Assembly (NCBI GenBank): GCA_963691655.1 | Contig: OY829326.1 | Coordinates: 54,367,776 to 54,431,775 of the forward strand | Source of the DNA: Toxonevra muliebris | Lineage: Eukaryota > Arthropoda > Insecta > Diptera > Pallopteridae | Length of the DNA stretch: 64,000 nt | Reading direction: 5' to 3' | In this document: piece after piece, positions 1 to 10,133 of the stretch | Numbering within the stretch: position 1 is the stretch's first letter | Layout of the letters: each line of letters begins with the position of its first letter | The notes under the pieces: model-generated | Told to the model about the DNA's origin: nothing | Database searches by the model: none | Seen by the model: only the letters and a program-made list of their open reading frames with translations | Made by a program: the position numbers and the translations under genes

Positions 1-70
1 TTGTACGCTAGAACAAAATTTTGAAGCCATTTCATGCATAGCATTTGGCTCTTTGGTGTAAATAAATAAC

Positions 71-367
71 CAGTGCGGCCAACTTTTGCTTTTCAAACTC
101 CGCTAAAATGAAGAATAAAACGCGTATTTTCTTAAAAAAAGCGTTCAATCTTTTTTCTTTATAAAAGTTCGAGAAAACTCAATACATTTAAACTTTTTCA
201 CTAATACAGGCACACATCTGATACTTCTAGTCAATGAAAATTTCTTCGATTTTTCAAAGATATTTTGAATTGAAAAAACTTGCAGAGCGCTAAATCACTT
301 TTTTTCCGCGTTTTAATTTTCAAAAAGCACTAAAATCAGCGGGAAAAGCGCTGAGTTGGCCACACTG
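71..367. mobile_element. hAT-type MITE with perfect 8-bp TSD
   Basis: A short non-autonomous element of 297 bp. Both ends read CAGTGYGGCCAACT inward, and it is bounded by identical 8-bp duplications, taaataac, at 63-70 and 368-375. Terminal inverted repeats beginning CAGTG together with an 8-bp duplication are the signature of the hAT superfamily. There is no coding capacity inside. The intact duplication makes the boundaries secure. The superfamily assignment comes from end structure only. Confidence 0.85.
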
Positions 368-400
368 TAAATAACTTTTCAGATTTTTCAAGCATTCTAT

Positions 401-533
401 CATGGTGCATTTATACAAAGTGAAATTACCAGCAACTCATACTTCCTCTTTCTTTGTGGATTTTTTTGATTGTTTGTTTACTGTCATTGTTTTGCCTAGG
501 CGATATTGTTGTAATCTTGCTCTCACCTTATAC
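401..533. mobile_element. Truncated copy of the AAGGTGAATTT MITE family
   Basis: The left end (catggtgcatttatacaaag) matches the terminal repeat of the two elements that follow. The right part carries the family's subterminal motif gtaatcttgctctcacctta, but it stops before the terminus and joins directly onto the next copy. This is the first of three abutting family members at 401-1191. Confidence 0.6.
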
Positions 534-833
534 CGAGGTGAATTTATATAAGGTGAAGTTACCAGTAACTCATTCTTTTTCTCATTTTTTATGAGGCCTG
601 GCGAAAAACGCTGGTTGTCGAAAGTTTGGTTGTTTGCTTATTTTTTTTCGCCCGCCATAATTCCCTCAACAGTATTGAAATATTATCATTGCCGTGTTGT
701 ACTATAGCTTCCGCCAGCTGATTTTGACATTCTGATTGCTCCGCCATTATGGCCGCAACAACAAAGCCTTGTTGTTGTTGCCGTGGTAAATTTGTTGTAC
801 AGCTGGTATCACCTTCTACATAAATTCACCTTG
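534..833. mobile_element. MITE, AAGGTGAATTT family, copy 2
   Basis: Inverted termini of roughly 30 bp: the left reads GAGGTGAATTTATA and the right reads TAAATTCACCTTG. Each has an internal GGTGA/TCACC block about 16 bp further in. The interior includes gccgcaacaacaaag and ttgttgttgcc motifs shared with the neighbouring copies and with the copy at 12372. There is no ORF and no clear target duplication, probably because the copies abut. Confidence 0.7.
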
Positions 834-853
834 AATGAATCTATACTTCTACT

Positions 854-1191
854 CAAGGTGAATTTATACCAGGTGAAGATACCAGCAACTCATTCTTCTT
901 CCTTTTCAAGATGACCAATACCATAGACTGTCAAAATCATTGTTTACGTTTGATTGTTTTGCCTGGTTTTCGCTATGTCAAATTCAATAAAATTTGCCAG
1001 CAGGAAATTCTCTCTTCCTCTCTCTTTGACAGGGAATATGACATAGTGAAAACCAAGCATTTGTTTACATTTTTCTCCATTTAGACATTCACTATATGGC
1101 AGCATTATGGCCGCAACAACAAAGATGAGTTGTTTTTGCCAAGGTGAAATCGTTGTAATCTTGCTATCACCTTTTACATGATTTCGCCATA
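854..1191. mobile_element. MITE, AAGGTGAATTT family, copy 3
   Basis: The left end reads CAAGGTGAATTTATACC and the right end reads TACATGATTTCGCCATA, imperfect inverted copies of each other. The interior shares the ctgtcaaaatcattgtttac and gccgcaacaacaaag stretches with the sibling at 12372-12602. It lies about 20 bp after copy 2, forming a head-to-tail cluster. It is non-coding. Target duplication is not convincing here, so its hAT affiliation is inferred from the sibling. Confidence 0.65.
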
Positions 1192-1696
1192 CCCTATTGA
1201 AAATAAGCGCAGTTTTGAGAGAGAGTGACTATCAAGACAGGAGAAAAATCAAGTGCTCAACAATGGGTTTAGAATAAAACCAAATGTCTTCCAAGTACGA
1301 CGGTCACGAGCAAATATGCTTATGTGAAAATGTTGACCTTCAGTGACCCTCAAATAACTTAAAATAGGTAAAATTTTCTTTGATTTTTCTAACGGCTGGC
1401 TCATTCGGTGTATATTTTCTAAAAAAGTTGGACTTGAGTAGTTGTGGCATTCATTCCTTAGAAACCCATTTATTTTATTTTCGAACGTTCAATATTATAT
1501 ATAGGGATTACAGCAAAAAAACCAAATTTACTACTAATAATCTTATTAGCTCCTTAATCACTGCGGTGCCTTTTAAGCAGAGATTCTTTCAATTGATAAA
1601 GCACCGCAAGACATAATCACAAGGATTACTATTCTTGTGAATTGCAGCAATCAAAGCACTACTAAGCTGCTTCAATGCTCTTGAGGATATACGTTT

Positions 1697-1837
1697 AAGA
1701 AACTGGAGGATCTGCATGAGGATGTTCAAAAGCAATGGAAACAAGCTCAAATCGATCAGGCGAAACATTTAATAGAGCCAATGCCACGTAGACAGCCAAC
1801 AGTGTTCGCTAATAATGAATATGCGACAAAGTTTTGA
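1697..1837 (+). pseudogene. C-terminal relic of a Tc1-type transposase
   Basis: An open stretch of 46 codons ends at a TGA and reads KKLEDLHEDVQKQWKQAQ followed by LIEPMPRRQPTVFANNEYAT. The pattern W-K-x-A, LI-x-MPRR and a final aromatic-rich tail ending in K-[FY] is the usual C-terminus of Tc1-like transposases (LIESMPRR-type endings). No upstream catalytic domain could be read in the preceding few hundred bases, so this is a 5'-deleted fossil. A probable right terminal repeat of the same element, ending in a caaatgatatgaccggcact motif followed by TA, lies at about 2075-2101. This supports a Tc1/mariner origin. Confidence 0.6.
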
Positions 1838-2074
1838 AAACTTTTTCGATTTTTCTGCAATTTTCACATTAACTTTTTCTAGTTGCAAATGTTTTGACCT
1901 CTTCAATTCAGACTTTAATGTAATATTACTTCTTTTTTTTTATTTGCAACATATTATTGTACTTTTAATTTTTTATAATAAATTGCAATAAATACAATTT
2001 ATTTTGAATAAAAAAGATTTTTGATAAAAATTATTTTAGTAAGCTTAAGAAGTCATTTAAAGTGCAAGTGATTT

Positions 2075-2101
2075 TGGTTGCAAATGATATGACCGGCACT
2101 G
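2075..2101. repeat. Probable Tc1-type terminal inverted repeat
   Basis: The motif gttgcaaatgatatgaccgg ends in cactg and is followed by TA. Read inward it starts CAGTGCCGGTCAT, which resembles Tc1-family ends that start CAGTG and abut the TA target. It is the downstream boundary of the transposase relic at 1697-1837. A matching left end was not located. Confidence 0.45.
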
Positions 2102-2477
2102 TAAGAAATATACATTAAATTAAACTATGATGAATTCGCGGACATGGTATAATAATATCGAAGAAAAACAGAATGAGAACAGCTTTAGGTGCGGGAAATA
2201 AATTCTAACCGGTAAAGACAATCTCAGAAACTATGAAAACAAGTTTGGGTCAAAAAGCAGAGAAGACAATTAATAGATCTTGGCAAAGTTGGCAAAGCCG
2301 GAATGACTGTCTGACAACCCGTCGGCTCTGTTTCATGGGGGACAGACTATTTGGAGAACTGGAGAAACTAATTTTGTTAAAAATAGTAAATTGATTTCAA
2401 AAACCTATTAAAACATTTTTTTTTAAGAAAAAGAAATTATTCATAATCGCATTTGCATTCGCAAATTTCGCATTGTT

Positions 2478-2676
2478 ATGGGTATTCACGAGTTGATGCA
2501 ACATGCCCTTGCGACGTTGCGAAAGTGCGGATTGCGGAAGTTTGAAACTTTTCTGGTAATATTTTCACAGTTAAACTATTTCGCATCTCCAATATTTGCA
2601 TTGAACGCTCACACCTTAGTGCTCTGAGTCGCACTTTCGCAATTTCGCACTTTTGCATCAACGCGTGAATACCCAT
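2478..2676. mobile_element. Foldback MITE with ATGGGTATTCACG ends
   Basis: A 199-bp palindromic element. The left arm, ATGGGTATTCACGAGTTGAT, and the right arm, CGTGAATACCCAT, are inverted. The similarity extends inward about 60 bp through repeated TTGCGAAAGTGCG blocks. The minus-strand ORF spanning it is only a by-product of the palindrome. Superfamily not resolved. Confidence 0.7.
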
Positions 2677-2679
2677 ATT

Positions 2680-5183
2680 TTATTCACAATTCGCACAACC
2701 ACAATTCTTCCCCCTTATATATACTAAATATAAAAAAGTGAAGGTGGAAAAAAAAATTCAAAACAATTTTTTTTTTTTTAACATAAGTATTTTTATTAAT
2801 AATTTAGTTAAAATTCATTTTAACAATAATACAATAATTGAGTAATATTTTTAATAATAATAATAATTTATGCTAAAATATACGAATTTCTAGAATCATG
2901 CATATATATTTTAATGCACATACTATATATGTATAAATAAAAAAAAAAATATAATTTCACTAATTGACTAATATCTCAAAATACTATTTACTATCAACTA
3001 CATAAACGTACATACCTACAACATTTAGAAATTGAGTATAAAAAAGTTTAAAAATAATAAAATATTTGCTACATATACACAACTTTTTTTCTTTGATAAA
3101 AAAAACTCCTATTGGTCTTAAGTTTAAAACAAAATTGAAAATATTTTTCTTATTTGAAGAAATACAAAAAAAAAAGAATAAAATAAAATAAAAAAAGAAT
3201 ACTTGACCTTTTACTTAAACTTAACTAATGAAAATAAAATCATAACTAAATACATTTCCATAAATTTAATTAGCATTATTTTGTTTTTGCTTTTTTGCTT
3301 CTGCTTCTGCTTCTGCATTATTAGCATTAAAAATTATTAATTTATAAATTCAACTAAATTATTAAAATCAGTAATAAATTCACTATAAATGTACAAAAAA
3401 TTTATATTAAGGTAGTAACTAGTTGAGAATAAACAAAAGAGTCTGACCCAACTACTAATTTGAATTCCGGCAACTTGTTCTATATTTTAACATTTTTATT
3501 AACAACATCTCGATAAAATAAATTAAATTTTTGCTATATATGTATGAAGATAGAAAAAAAAAAAATAAAATTAAAATATTTCACGCATTAATATAAAAAA
3601 AAAAAATAATAATACTCATACTCATAATAGTAGAATTTTGTAATATAGCTCTACAGTATCGCCGAGCGGAAGGGAAGAGCGGTGCGCGCTCACTCGTCGA
3701 GCTTCAAACGAGCCAAATATGTATGCAAATAATTTAGAGTGCTCTTGCTTGCTGTCGTTACTGCTTCTGCAGCAAGTGAGTGAGTGACAAGTTTAGCATA
3801 TTTTGGCTATGTTTTTTTTTTTTCGTTTTTATAGTTATAAAATATTGTTTTATATTAAATTAAAATGAAGTGATAACATACTCTAAAAATTCAACTAATT
3901 ACCGCGTTTTGTATTTCAATGCGGACAAATATTTACTTGGAGCGCTGTGATTTATGATTTGTTTTTGATTTTTACTTTTGTTTTTGGTATGGGGTTTTCC
4001 GTTCAGCTGATAATTTCAAGATGTTTGCGACAATCGTGGTAAGCAGCAGGTTAAAATATTAAATATGATAATTGATTCTGAAATCAGTATTGGGTATTTG
4101 AGGTGAGTGTGGGTTTTAAGCACACACACACAGCAGGTGTGTGTGTTTCGACAGAAAATATTATAAAGCAGTGATGAGCAAAAAGCGTTTGAAAATAATA
4201 AGCTTTAAATTGAATGTTTTGTTGCACGCTTGCTTAGGAGTGATGCTCACTACTGGGTATAAAGTAGGGAAGCTTATTCGTTTGCTTGGGAAAGCTTTCA
4301 TGCTTACAGATTAGTTGTGTAAGTGGAAAGCTTTGCAAAAAATTTCAAAATTTTTCGAAAACAGCGGCGGTTAAAAAGCTTAAAAGATCGCTGAACTAAA
4401 AGTTGAGAAATAAAATTTGTTATTTACGAAAGCAACGGTATTAAAAGTTTTTCAAGCACTTCAAGTTCAGTAGCGGATGCAAAGGGACTTGCAGACTTTC
4501 CTAAAGTGATTTTGGTCTGCTTTTGGTGTTAATTTTGGATTAAGTTTGTGCCTTCTTTTCATCTTATTTCTGGTCTAAATATTAGGATGATTTCATTGAT
4601 TCATGTGATCTTCATTTTCATTTAAATTTGGTCTAACTTTGGCCATATTTTTTAGCTGAAATTTGGTGAGATTTTTTGCATAAATGTTGATCATATTTTG
4701 AAATTGGTTTTTGGTCAACTCAACGGATTTATATTATCTAAAAACTAAAATAAATTTTCGAATACACTTTCAACAATGGGGATTTACATCCACCATTGTC
4801 TGAGGAAAACCCCAATTTTACAGAACCAGGGCTCTTCGCTCACTAACCAGAGCAGACAAGCCGTCACCGCTAACAGGTAATGGCCAAAAAGTAACAAAAA
4901 GTTTCTAATGGGTTTTATATAGCATCAGTTCTGCATGTTCAATGAAATACGAATAAACTTTCAGACCAGTGGTGCCGATAAAGCTTTAAAGATCGAAGCT
5001 CTAGGCTACCGAGCATAGGAATAGAAACCACTTTTTCTGGGCTTCATAGTCAAATTCAAATTGTTATATTTTTTGACCCAGCTGCTTATTCTTTAGATTT
5101 TCGATAATGGAAAGAGTATTTCAAAACATATAAAGAGAGAGAGCAAGCTTAAAATTCTAACCCGTTCCCATCCCCCTTAGATG
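2680..5183 (-). other. Downstream flank / candidate 3' UTR of knrl
   Basis: No ORF or obvious transposon covers this stretch. 2690-3650 is extremely AT-rich with many poly(A)/poly(T) runs and several AATAAA-like signals on the minus strand, so the knrl 3' end probably lies here, but I cannot pick the cleavage site. 3655-3800 is a conspicuously more GC-rich island containing agtgagtgagtgaca. 4117-4148 holds a small CA/GT hairpin. 4500-4720 is a decayed array of the TTTGGTCTRAAT type that is much longer at 31.6 kb. Confidence 0.4.
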
Positions 5184-7085
5184 TTAAACTTTAGTTGTCA
5201 AATCTAGCGCTGCTGGATTAACTTTAATTTTCTCCAACACGCTCTCATTCTGCAGCTTTGAACGTTTTGTTACATTTGTCAACTCTGCTTCCAATGAAGC
5301 TTCGGTTGTTTCTGCTCTTGTCAAAGCGCATAATTTACGCTTGATGCCATCTAGTTTCATATCTTCGCTATCATCGCCACTAGAATCGTTAAGTTTCGAT
5401 GATGAATTGCAATTATTTTTGTTGCTATTGTTGTTATTATTATTGGTTAAGATATTATTACTGTGCATTGAAGTCTTCACAGTCTCTGTGGTACTATTAT
5501 CCTCATCAGCATCATCACCATCCACTTGCAGTTCAAGTTCATTCTCATCTTGTTGGCTTTTCACTTGTACTTGCACTTCCAACTCCGTTTCAGTTTCATT
5601 TTCATTATCACTATCGGTCGCTTGCACTGAACCGGTCGTGCTGCATTTACTACTTAATGAACTCGCTGTCGAACTGCCGGTCTTCATACTCAAATCGATG
5701 GGATTATCCTGAGCGGTTGTCGCTTGCGCAGGCTCTGTGACTATCGCTGCCGTTGGGCGCTGAACATTAACGACCACAGCAGCAGGTGATCGTGGCGGTG
5801 TCATTGAGACTACTAAATCTTCACCACTACTTTCACTTTCGTTGCCATTTGAATGTGCATCGATTATTTCATCGTCCCTTTCATGCTTATCATCCATCGG
5901 CACGTCGTTGTCATCGTCATGACTGTGTCGGCTTTTCAGGCGTTCACGCCCACTTTCTGAGTTCGGCGTCACTAGCGCTGATATAGAATGATCGTGTTTA
6001 ATATGCGCGGGAAGTTTTGTAGCTGGTGGTGGTGGACTGGTGGTGCGTTGTGACTTGAGGACTGCATCTAAATAGAAACGTTTCGTGAGTTCTTGTGCCG
6101 CTTTACTGCCATTCGGAATGTGATTATTGTTGATCGTATCACTTTTAAGACTCTGCGTTAGCATATGTGTGTCATCTTGTTTCTCGTGTAATTTGACAAG
6201 TGGCGAGGTCGCCGCGCTTAAGGTGGGTGCAAAACGATTGGGTGACGCTGAACTCGAATTGAATAGATGCTGTACTGCTGCCGCGGCTACTGCTGCTTGC
6301 TGCTGTTCCGCTGAGGGCTTTAGCAAACTTTGATGATGTTGATACAGGGCGGGATGATAGCCGGGGAAGAGTAGATGCGATGGTGGTAAAAAGGCAGGTG
6401 GCGGCATTACCGGCATCGAAGCCAAACCGGGAAAGGGCAATGGTAGGAAGTGTGGCAAGTCTTTGCGTAGGTGATGGTGATGTTGTGCGGCAGATGCTGT
6501 AGAAGATGCCGTCGATGTTGTCTCGGCGTTGACATGTATGGAACTGTCTGAATTGTGGGAATCGGGTGAGCTGACCGAAGGCGAAGCAACAGGATGTTTA
6601 GCATACTCTTCCAATCCGAGCATCATTAACTCTTCTTTTGTGCGTGGCGGATAGAGACCAGGGTAGGCGCCTGGATTGCCAAACATACCTAAAGCAGCAG
6701 CGGCAGCTGAAGAGGGCGGCATCACACCTAATGGGCCGCTGCCAGAGGATGGATGAGAAGGCTGTGACGGTTTTTGCCCTGGCACGCAATGCTGCTGCTG
6801 TTGTGCTGCTGCCTGTTGCTGCTGCTGATGTTGTTGTTGATTATTGTGATGTGCTGCCATTGCCGCGGCGGCTTGCTGTTGTTGTTCTTGCAGCAAACAG
6901 TGTATCTTGAACCAATTCGAGCGACGCCCATAGCGTGAACCGCTTTTCGACATGCCCACCATCAGACATTTGCGCAGGCGGCATGCTTTACAGGCTGTAC
7001 GATTCTTCTTGTTGATGATGCATTCACCATTATTCTTGCAGTCCGATATTGATGACAAATTGTTGTAGGAGCGGCCGAAAAATGA
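5184..7085 (-). CDS. knrl: knirps-like nuclear receptor, main coding exon (residues 27-659)
   Basis: This exon encodes zinc finger 2 and the rest of Knirps-like, an orphan nuclear-receptor-type repressor (NR0A group) that lacks a ligand-binding domain. The exon starts after a good acceptor (cgttacag at 7086-7093, minus strand) in phase 0, giving SFFGRSYNN and then finger 2 with Cys at 42, 48, 58 and 61 of the 659-residue protein. A family-specific stretch, [18 protein letters not shown], follows at about residues 76-93. Further on are Gln/Ala-rich runs (about 93-125), a proline-rich conserved block [19 protein letters not shown] (about 239-258), and PIDLSMK at 488-494, the CtBP co-repressor motif type used by Knirps. 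An acidic Ser/Asn-rich tail ends in LDLTTKV. Conservation of [19 protein letters not shown] and the C-terminus favours knrl over knirps or eagle. Confidence 0.95.
   Translation of the reverse strand, partial: SFFGRSYNNLSSISDCKNNGECIINKKNRTACKACRLRKCLMVGMSKSGSRYGRRSNWFKIHCLLQEQQQQAAAAMAAHHNNQQQHQQQQQAAAQQQQHCVPGQKPSQPSHPSSGSGPLGVMPPSSAAAAALGMFGNPGAYPGLYPPRTKEELMMLGLEEYAKHPVASPSVSSPDSHNSDSSIHVNAETTSTASSTASAAQHHHHLRKDLPHFLPLPFPGLASMPVMPPPAFLPPSHLLFPGYHPALYQHHQSLLKPSAEQQQAAVAAAAVQHLFNSSSASPNRFAPTLSAATSPLVKLHEKQDDTHMLTQSLKSDTINNNHIPNGSKAAQELTKRFYLDAVLKSQRTTSPPPPATKLPAHIKHDHSISALVTPNSESGRERLKSRHSHDDDNDVPMDDKHERDDEIIDAHSNGNESESSGEDLVVSMTPPRSPAAVVVNVQRPTAAIVTEPAQATTAQDNPIDLSMKTGSSTASSLSSKCSTTGSVQATDSDNENETETELEVQVQVKSQQDENELELQVDGDDADEDNSTTETVKTSMHSNNILTNNNNNNSNKNNCNSSSKLNDSSGDDSEDMKLDGIKRKLCALTRAETTEASLEAELTNVTKRSKLQNESVLEKIKVNPAALDLTTKV
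5688..5702 (-). other. knrl: CtBP-binding motif PIDLS in knrl
   Basis: These codons read Pro-Ile-Asp-Leu-Ser (followed by Met-Lys), residues 488-492 of the predicted protein. P-x-DLS is the recognised docking motif for the co-repressor CtBP, and Drosophila Knirps represses short-range through such a motif. Its retention suggests the same repression mode here. This is a sequence-motif inference only. Confidence 0.8.
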
Positions 7086-8424
7086 CTGTAACGAGAGTAA
7101 AAAAAAAACACGAAAAGAGGCGAATTAATTTCAGAGACATGAATTAGTTAAGGAAGTCATAGTATTTAAATAATGGCAAGTAGTTCATAGCTGCAGTAAA
7201 GTCAAAGTACTTAATCAAAAAGTTGCAGGCAGCAAGCAGTAATTATGTCGACCTTTTCCCATGTACGCTAAATGGCGAATCGTTTCTCTTTTTATTTTCT
7301 ACATTTTTAGATTTTTGATTCTTTTGTTGCTGCTTGAAACTAGCGCGCGTGCGCTCAAGTACGCTTAAAGCTTTAAAACTGAGTGGGTGAACAAAAGTGG
7401 GCGCTAATTTGAGCAATATGAGAGACAAATGCATTCGTGATTATGCTTCAGATGACGACGCGTCGGCAGCAAAGCGCCAAGTGATTTATGTGAGTGTTGA
7501 ACAAATCTTGAAAGTTTCAAATCTTGAAGATTTCAAATTGAATTAAAAGGCGAACGATTTCAGACAAAATTTTAATGAAGGGATTGCAGTGTGCCCGTTA
7601 GTTGATTAATTGTTTATTAAACTTTTGGTTTTTTAATCTTTAAGGCTAAGTAAGTGGGCAAATAGTGCACATATGAATACTTGCTTCAAATAATGCTGCA
7701 GAATTTGTGCTAAACTGAAGCATTATATGCAGTTTGTTCTTACATGTGGCAGCAGATAGAGTGAGATTTGTATTTCATTACAAACTATATTGCTTTGATT
7801 AAAATCTAATGAGAATCAGCAACAACAATTTAAAATTTTAACATTTTGTGCATTTTTTTTAAAAACAAATTCTTATACAGAAATATCACGAATAGTTCTA
7901 TTAACTTATATCGCCAAGAAAATTTGCTAACAAAACCAAAAATTGCTCTTTGATTTTTTTTGAGAGTATACTGGTGATGCAAAAAAAAAGGAAGAAACTT
8001 GCGGTTTCTCATTTAAAATAATTTATTTTCAAAAGAACTTTCTGAGAAAATTGTTGCGATGAGCGGGTTTTCTTTTTGAATAATTTTTTTTTTAAACCTG
8101 AAATAATTTTTTTGCTTTTTTAGTTCGCCTAGAGGAAAAATATATAGCAATTAAATATTTTTGGTTTTTTTGTTTCAGTGAAGAATTACGAGCTGGATCT
8201 TCCCCGCCGATTGAACACTGCAGCGGCAAGATGCTCGTGAAATAGACTTATAAATCTGCTGTAATTTATTATTTCACTCCCAAAAAAAATTTCTTATATA
8301 TGTACTATAAATATTTACCAAAATATATCTTGAAGTTCAATGTGTTAATTTCTTTTGTTTCCCCTTCTAAAAAAAATCAGGAAAAAATTTTTTTTGATCT
8401 TCAAATTCAGGACATCCCCTTAAG

Positions 8425-8612
8425 CCGGAATAGCGCGTCGGCAGCGGCAGACTTCGAAATCAGCTGATATTTTATAACGTACTGCTTTATATTGAATTAA
8501 TCAAAATAAAGCAGTGGCAGTTTGAAGCGCTGCTCTAGTTACCTCTGTTTCCAAATTCACTGTCAGTGAACAGCTGATTTTTTTTACTGTCTCAGCTGAC
8601 GCGCTATTTCGT
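8425..8612. mobile_element. Small MITE with CGGAATAGCGCGTCGGC ends
   Basis: The left end reads CCGGAATAGCGCGTCGGC and the right end reads CAGCTGACGCGCTATTTCG, inverted over about 17 bp. It is non-coding, about 188 bp, inside the knrl intron. The right end abuts a degenerate copy of the CTCWGAG repeat family, so a target duplication could not be read. Confidence 0.55.
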
Positions 8613-8770
8613 TTTTAGAACTGAGCGCAGCACGAGTTGTCAAAAAACGTGAACGTGTTCCTTTATCGGCCTAAGCAGTCAGAGCTAAAATGTTGTGTTC
8701 CTTGTTGTGGTCAGAGCGCAATCGGGGCATGCTCTATGTGCTCAAAAGAGTTTTATTCAGTCGAATACAG
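8604..8770 (+). repeat. Partial copy of the CTCWGAG MITE family
   Basis: This segment aligns by eye to the reverse complement of about 17290-17450. Shared landmarks in the same order are a GAGCACGAYTTGTCAAAAAACGT block, TCAGAGCTAAAA or similar, then GTGTTC/TTCAGAGCG and finally GTGCTCA/GCGCTCA. It represents roughly one half of the 678-bp element at 16773-17450. Confidence 0.55.
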
Positions 8771-8946
8771 GAATTTTTAAATGACGGATGACTTCATTGA
8801 AAACAAGTTTGAAAATAAATATTTTAAATCAGGGGTGCCATAAAGTTTCTTCTGGAAGTGCAAACACCAATCCATATAAACTTTATTATTAAAAGCTCAT
8901 ACGTTAAACAACAACAAAATCTACGTTGAAGCATATGAAAATGTTG

Positions 8947-9330
8947 TTAGGTTAGGTTGGAGTGGCTGTCGAGAGACACACTTAGGCCTGAACGGCCCAT
9001 TGTGATACCACATAGTTGGACCTACAGTTTAACGCCGATTCCGAACGGCGGTGTGGCTCTGATAATAGCATGCTAGAAGCTATCGAGCTCTATTCTATTC
9101 CACACTCTGAGTTAAAAAAGAAATTTTTTTATCGGCTTGGTGGTTTTGCCATTACCAACCAATGTGTGTACTTGTACACTATCTTATAATTCTCATACAC
9201 TTCATATTGATAGTGAATATAAGAAAGTAATGAAAATTAACCACCAGACGAAGACGGGAGTCGAACCCGAACCTCCCAGATGAAGGTCTAGTACACTTTG
9301 GTATAGGCAAAGAAGAGAGATGAGAAACAA
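8947..9330 (-). mobile_element. tRNA-derived SINE, family 1 (inverted partner)
   Basis: On the minus strand a tRNA-like head carries a B-box-like segment, gttcgggttcgactcccg (about 9245-9275). A body follows with ggttggtaatggcaaaacca and gaatcggcgttaaactgtag, ending in cagccactccaacctaacct. The same body occurs on the plus strand at 9896-10133 and 51836-52117. A 70-bp piece of the CTCWGAG repeat family (9053-9128) interrupts it. The RNA polymerase III promoter is inferred from the B-box match only; the A-box is degenerate. Confidence 0.7.
9053..9128 (+). repeat. End fragment of the CTCWGAG family inside a SINE
   Basis: The fragment runs from ctctgataatagcatgctag to ctctgagttaaaaaagaaa. It is nearly identical, with three visible differences, to 9578-9645 and homologous to the reverse complement of 16793-16865. 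It sits exactly where the family-1 SINE sequence is interrupted between the halves tggc and ttttatcggc. Confidence 0.65.
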
Positions 9331-9573
9331 AAAAGACAAAATTATTTGTATTTCGTATTGCTTAGCGCGGACTGCTGTGTGTGTGTGCATTAGAATTCAA
9401 AGCCTATGCCTAAGTACTTTTACAGAAACAAATGTGCACCAAGTGCATAGGCCGTGGTCACCTCTGTTTTAAATAAATAAATTGCAGACAAAAAATTTAA
9501 TTTTAAACAGCTGTTATCTAACAGTTCGTGCTAAATGTTTGTTTTTTTTAATTGACTCAGAGTTGTCAATGAG

Positions 9574-9650
9574 TGCTCTGATAATAGCGTGCTGGAAGCT
9601 ATCGAGCTCTATTCTATTCCATACTCTGAGTTAAAAAAGAAAAACGTCTA
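9574..9650 (+). repeat. Second end fragment of the CTCWGAG family
   Basis: A near duplicate of 9053-9128 located 525 bp away in the same orientation. It contains gagctctattctattcca and ends ctgagttaaaaaagaaaaac. It is probably part of the same local duplication or solo-end insertion. Confidence 0.6.
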
Positions 9651-9895
9651 ATGTAACTCAAGCTTTAACCTGTTTTCTATATATTTATAGCAGTGATGGC
9701 AACCCATACATGCACAATCATCGCCCGAACTCTTTTTCTATGAAGAAATGAGCCCTGTATGTGTGAAATTTGTTATACTCTTGTGCATGCTGGCTTTTAT
9801 TTGGCCCACGCTGATCTACAGTTACTCTCAACTGTCAGCGATAGCCAACTCAGTAAGGAAATTTTGTGCTTGTTTTGTCTTCTGTTTCTGCTCTC

Positions 9896-10133
9896 ATTTC
9901 ATTACTTTCTTATATTCACTATCAATATGAAGTGTATGAGAATTATAAGATAGTGTACAAGTACACACATTGGTTGGTAATGGCAAAACCACCAAGCCGA
10001 TAAAAAATTGCCACACCGCCGTTCGGAATCGGCGTTAAACTGTAGGTCCAACTATGTGGTATCACAATGGGTCGTTCAGGCCTAAGTGTGTCTCTCAACA
10101 GCCACTCCAACCTAACCCTAACCTTCTGCTTTC
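9896..10133 (+). mobile_element. SINE family 1 copy, head missing
   Basis: A plus-strand copy of the SINE body, beginning near attactttcttatattcac and running through ggttggtaatggcaaaacca and gaatcggcgttaaactgtag to ccactccaacctaacc. With the minus-strand copy at 8947-9330 it forms a large inverted repeat with an interior of about 0.6 kb. The tRNA-like 5' head is not recognisable here, consistent with 5' truncation. Confidence 0.7.

Noticed and set aside
2476..2676. 66-codon minus-strand ORF
   Set aside because: It coincides exactly with a palindromic MITE; its codons are the inverted repeat arms.
5341..6910. Several plus-strand ORFs of 60-120 codons opposite the knrl exon
   Set aside because: They are antisense shadows of the glutamine-, serine- and asparagine-rich knrl coding sequence and show no independent motif.
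9245..9330. Possible tRNA gene (GGTTCGACTCC B-box)
   Set aside because: The A-box and stems are degenerate and the sequence continues into a SINE body repeated elsewhere.
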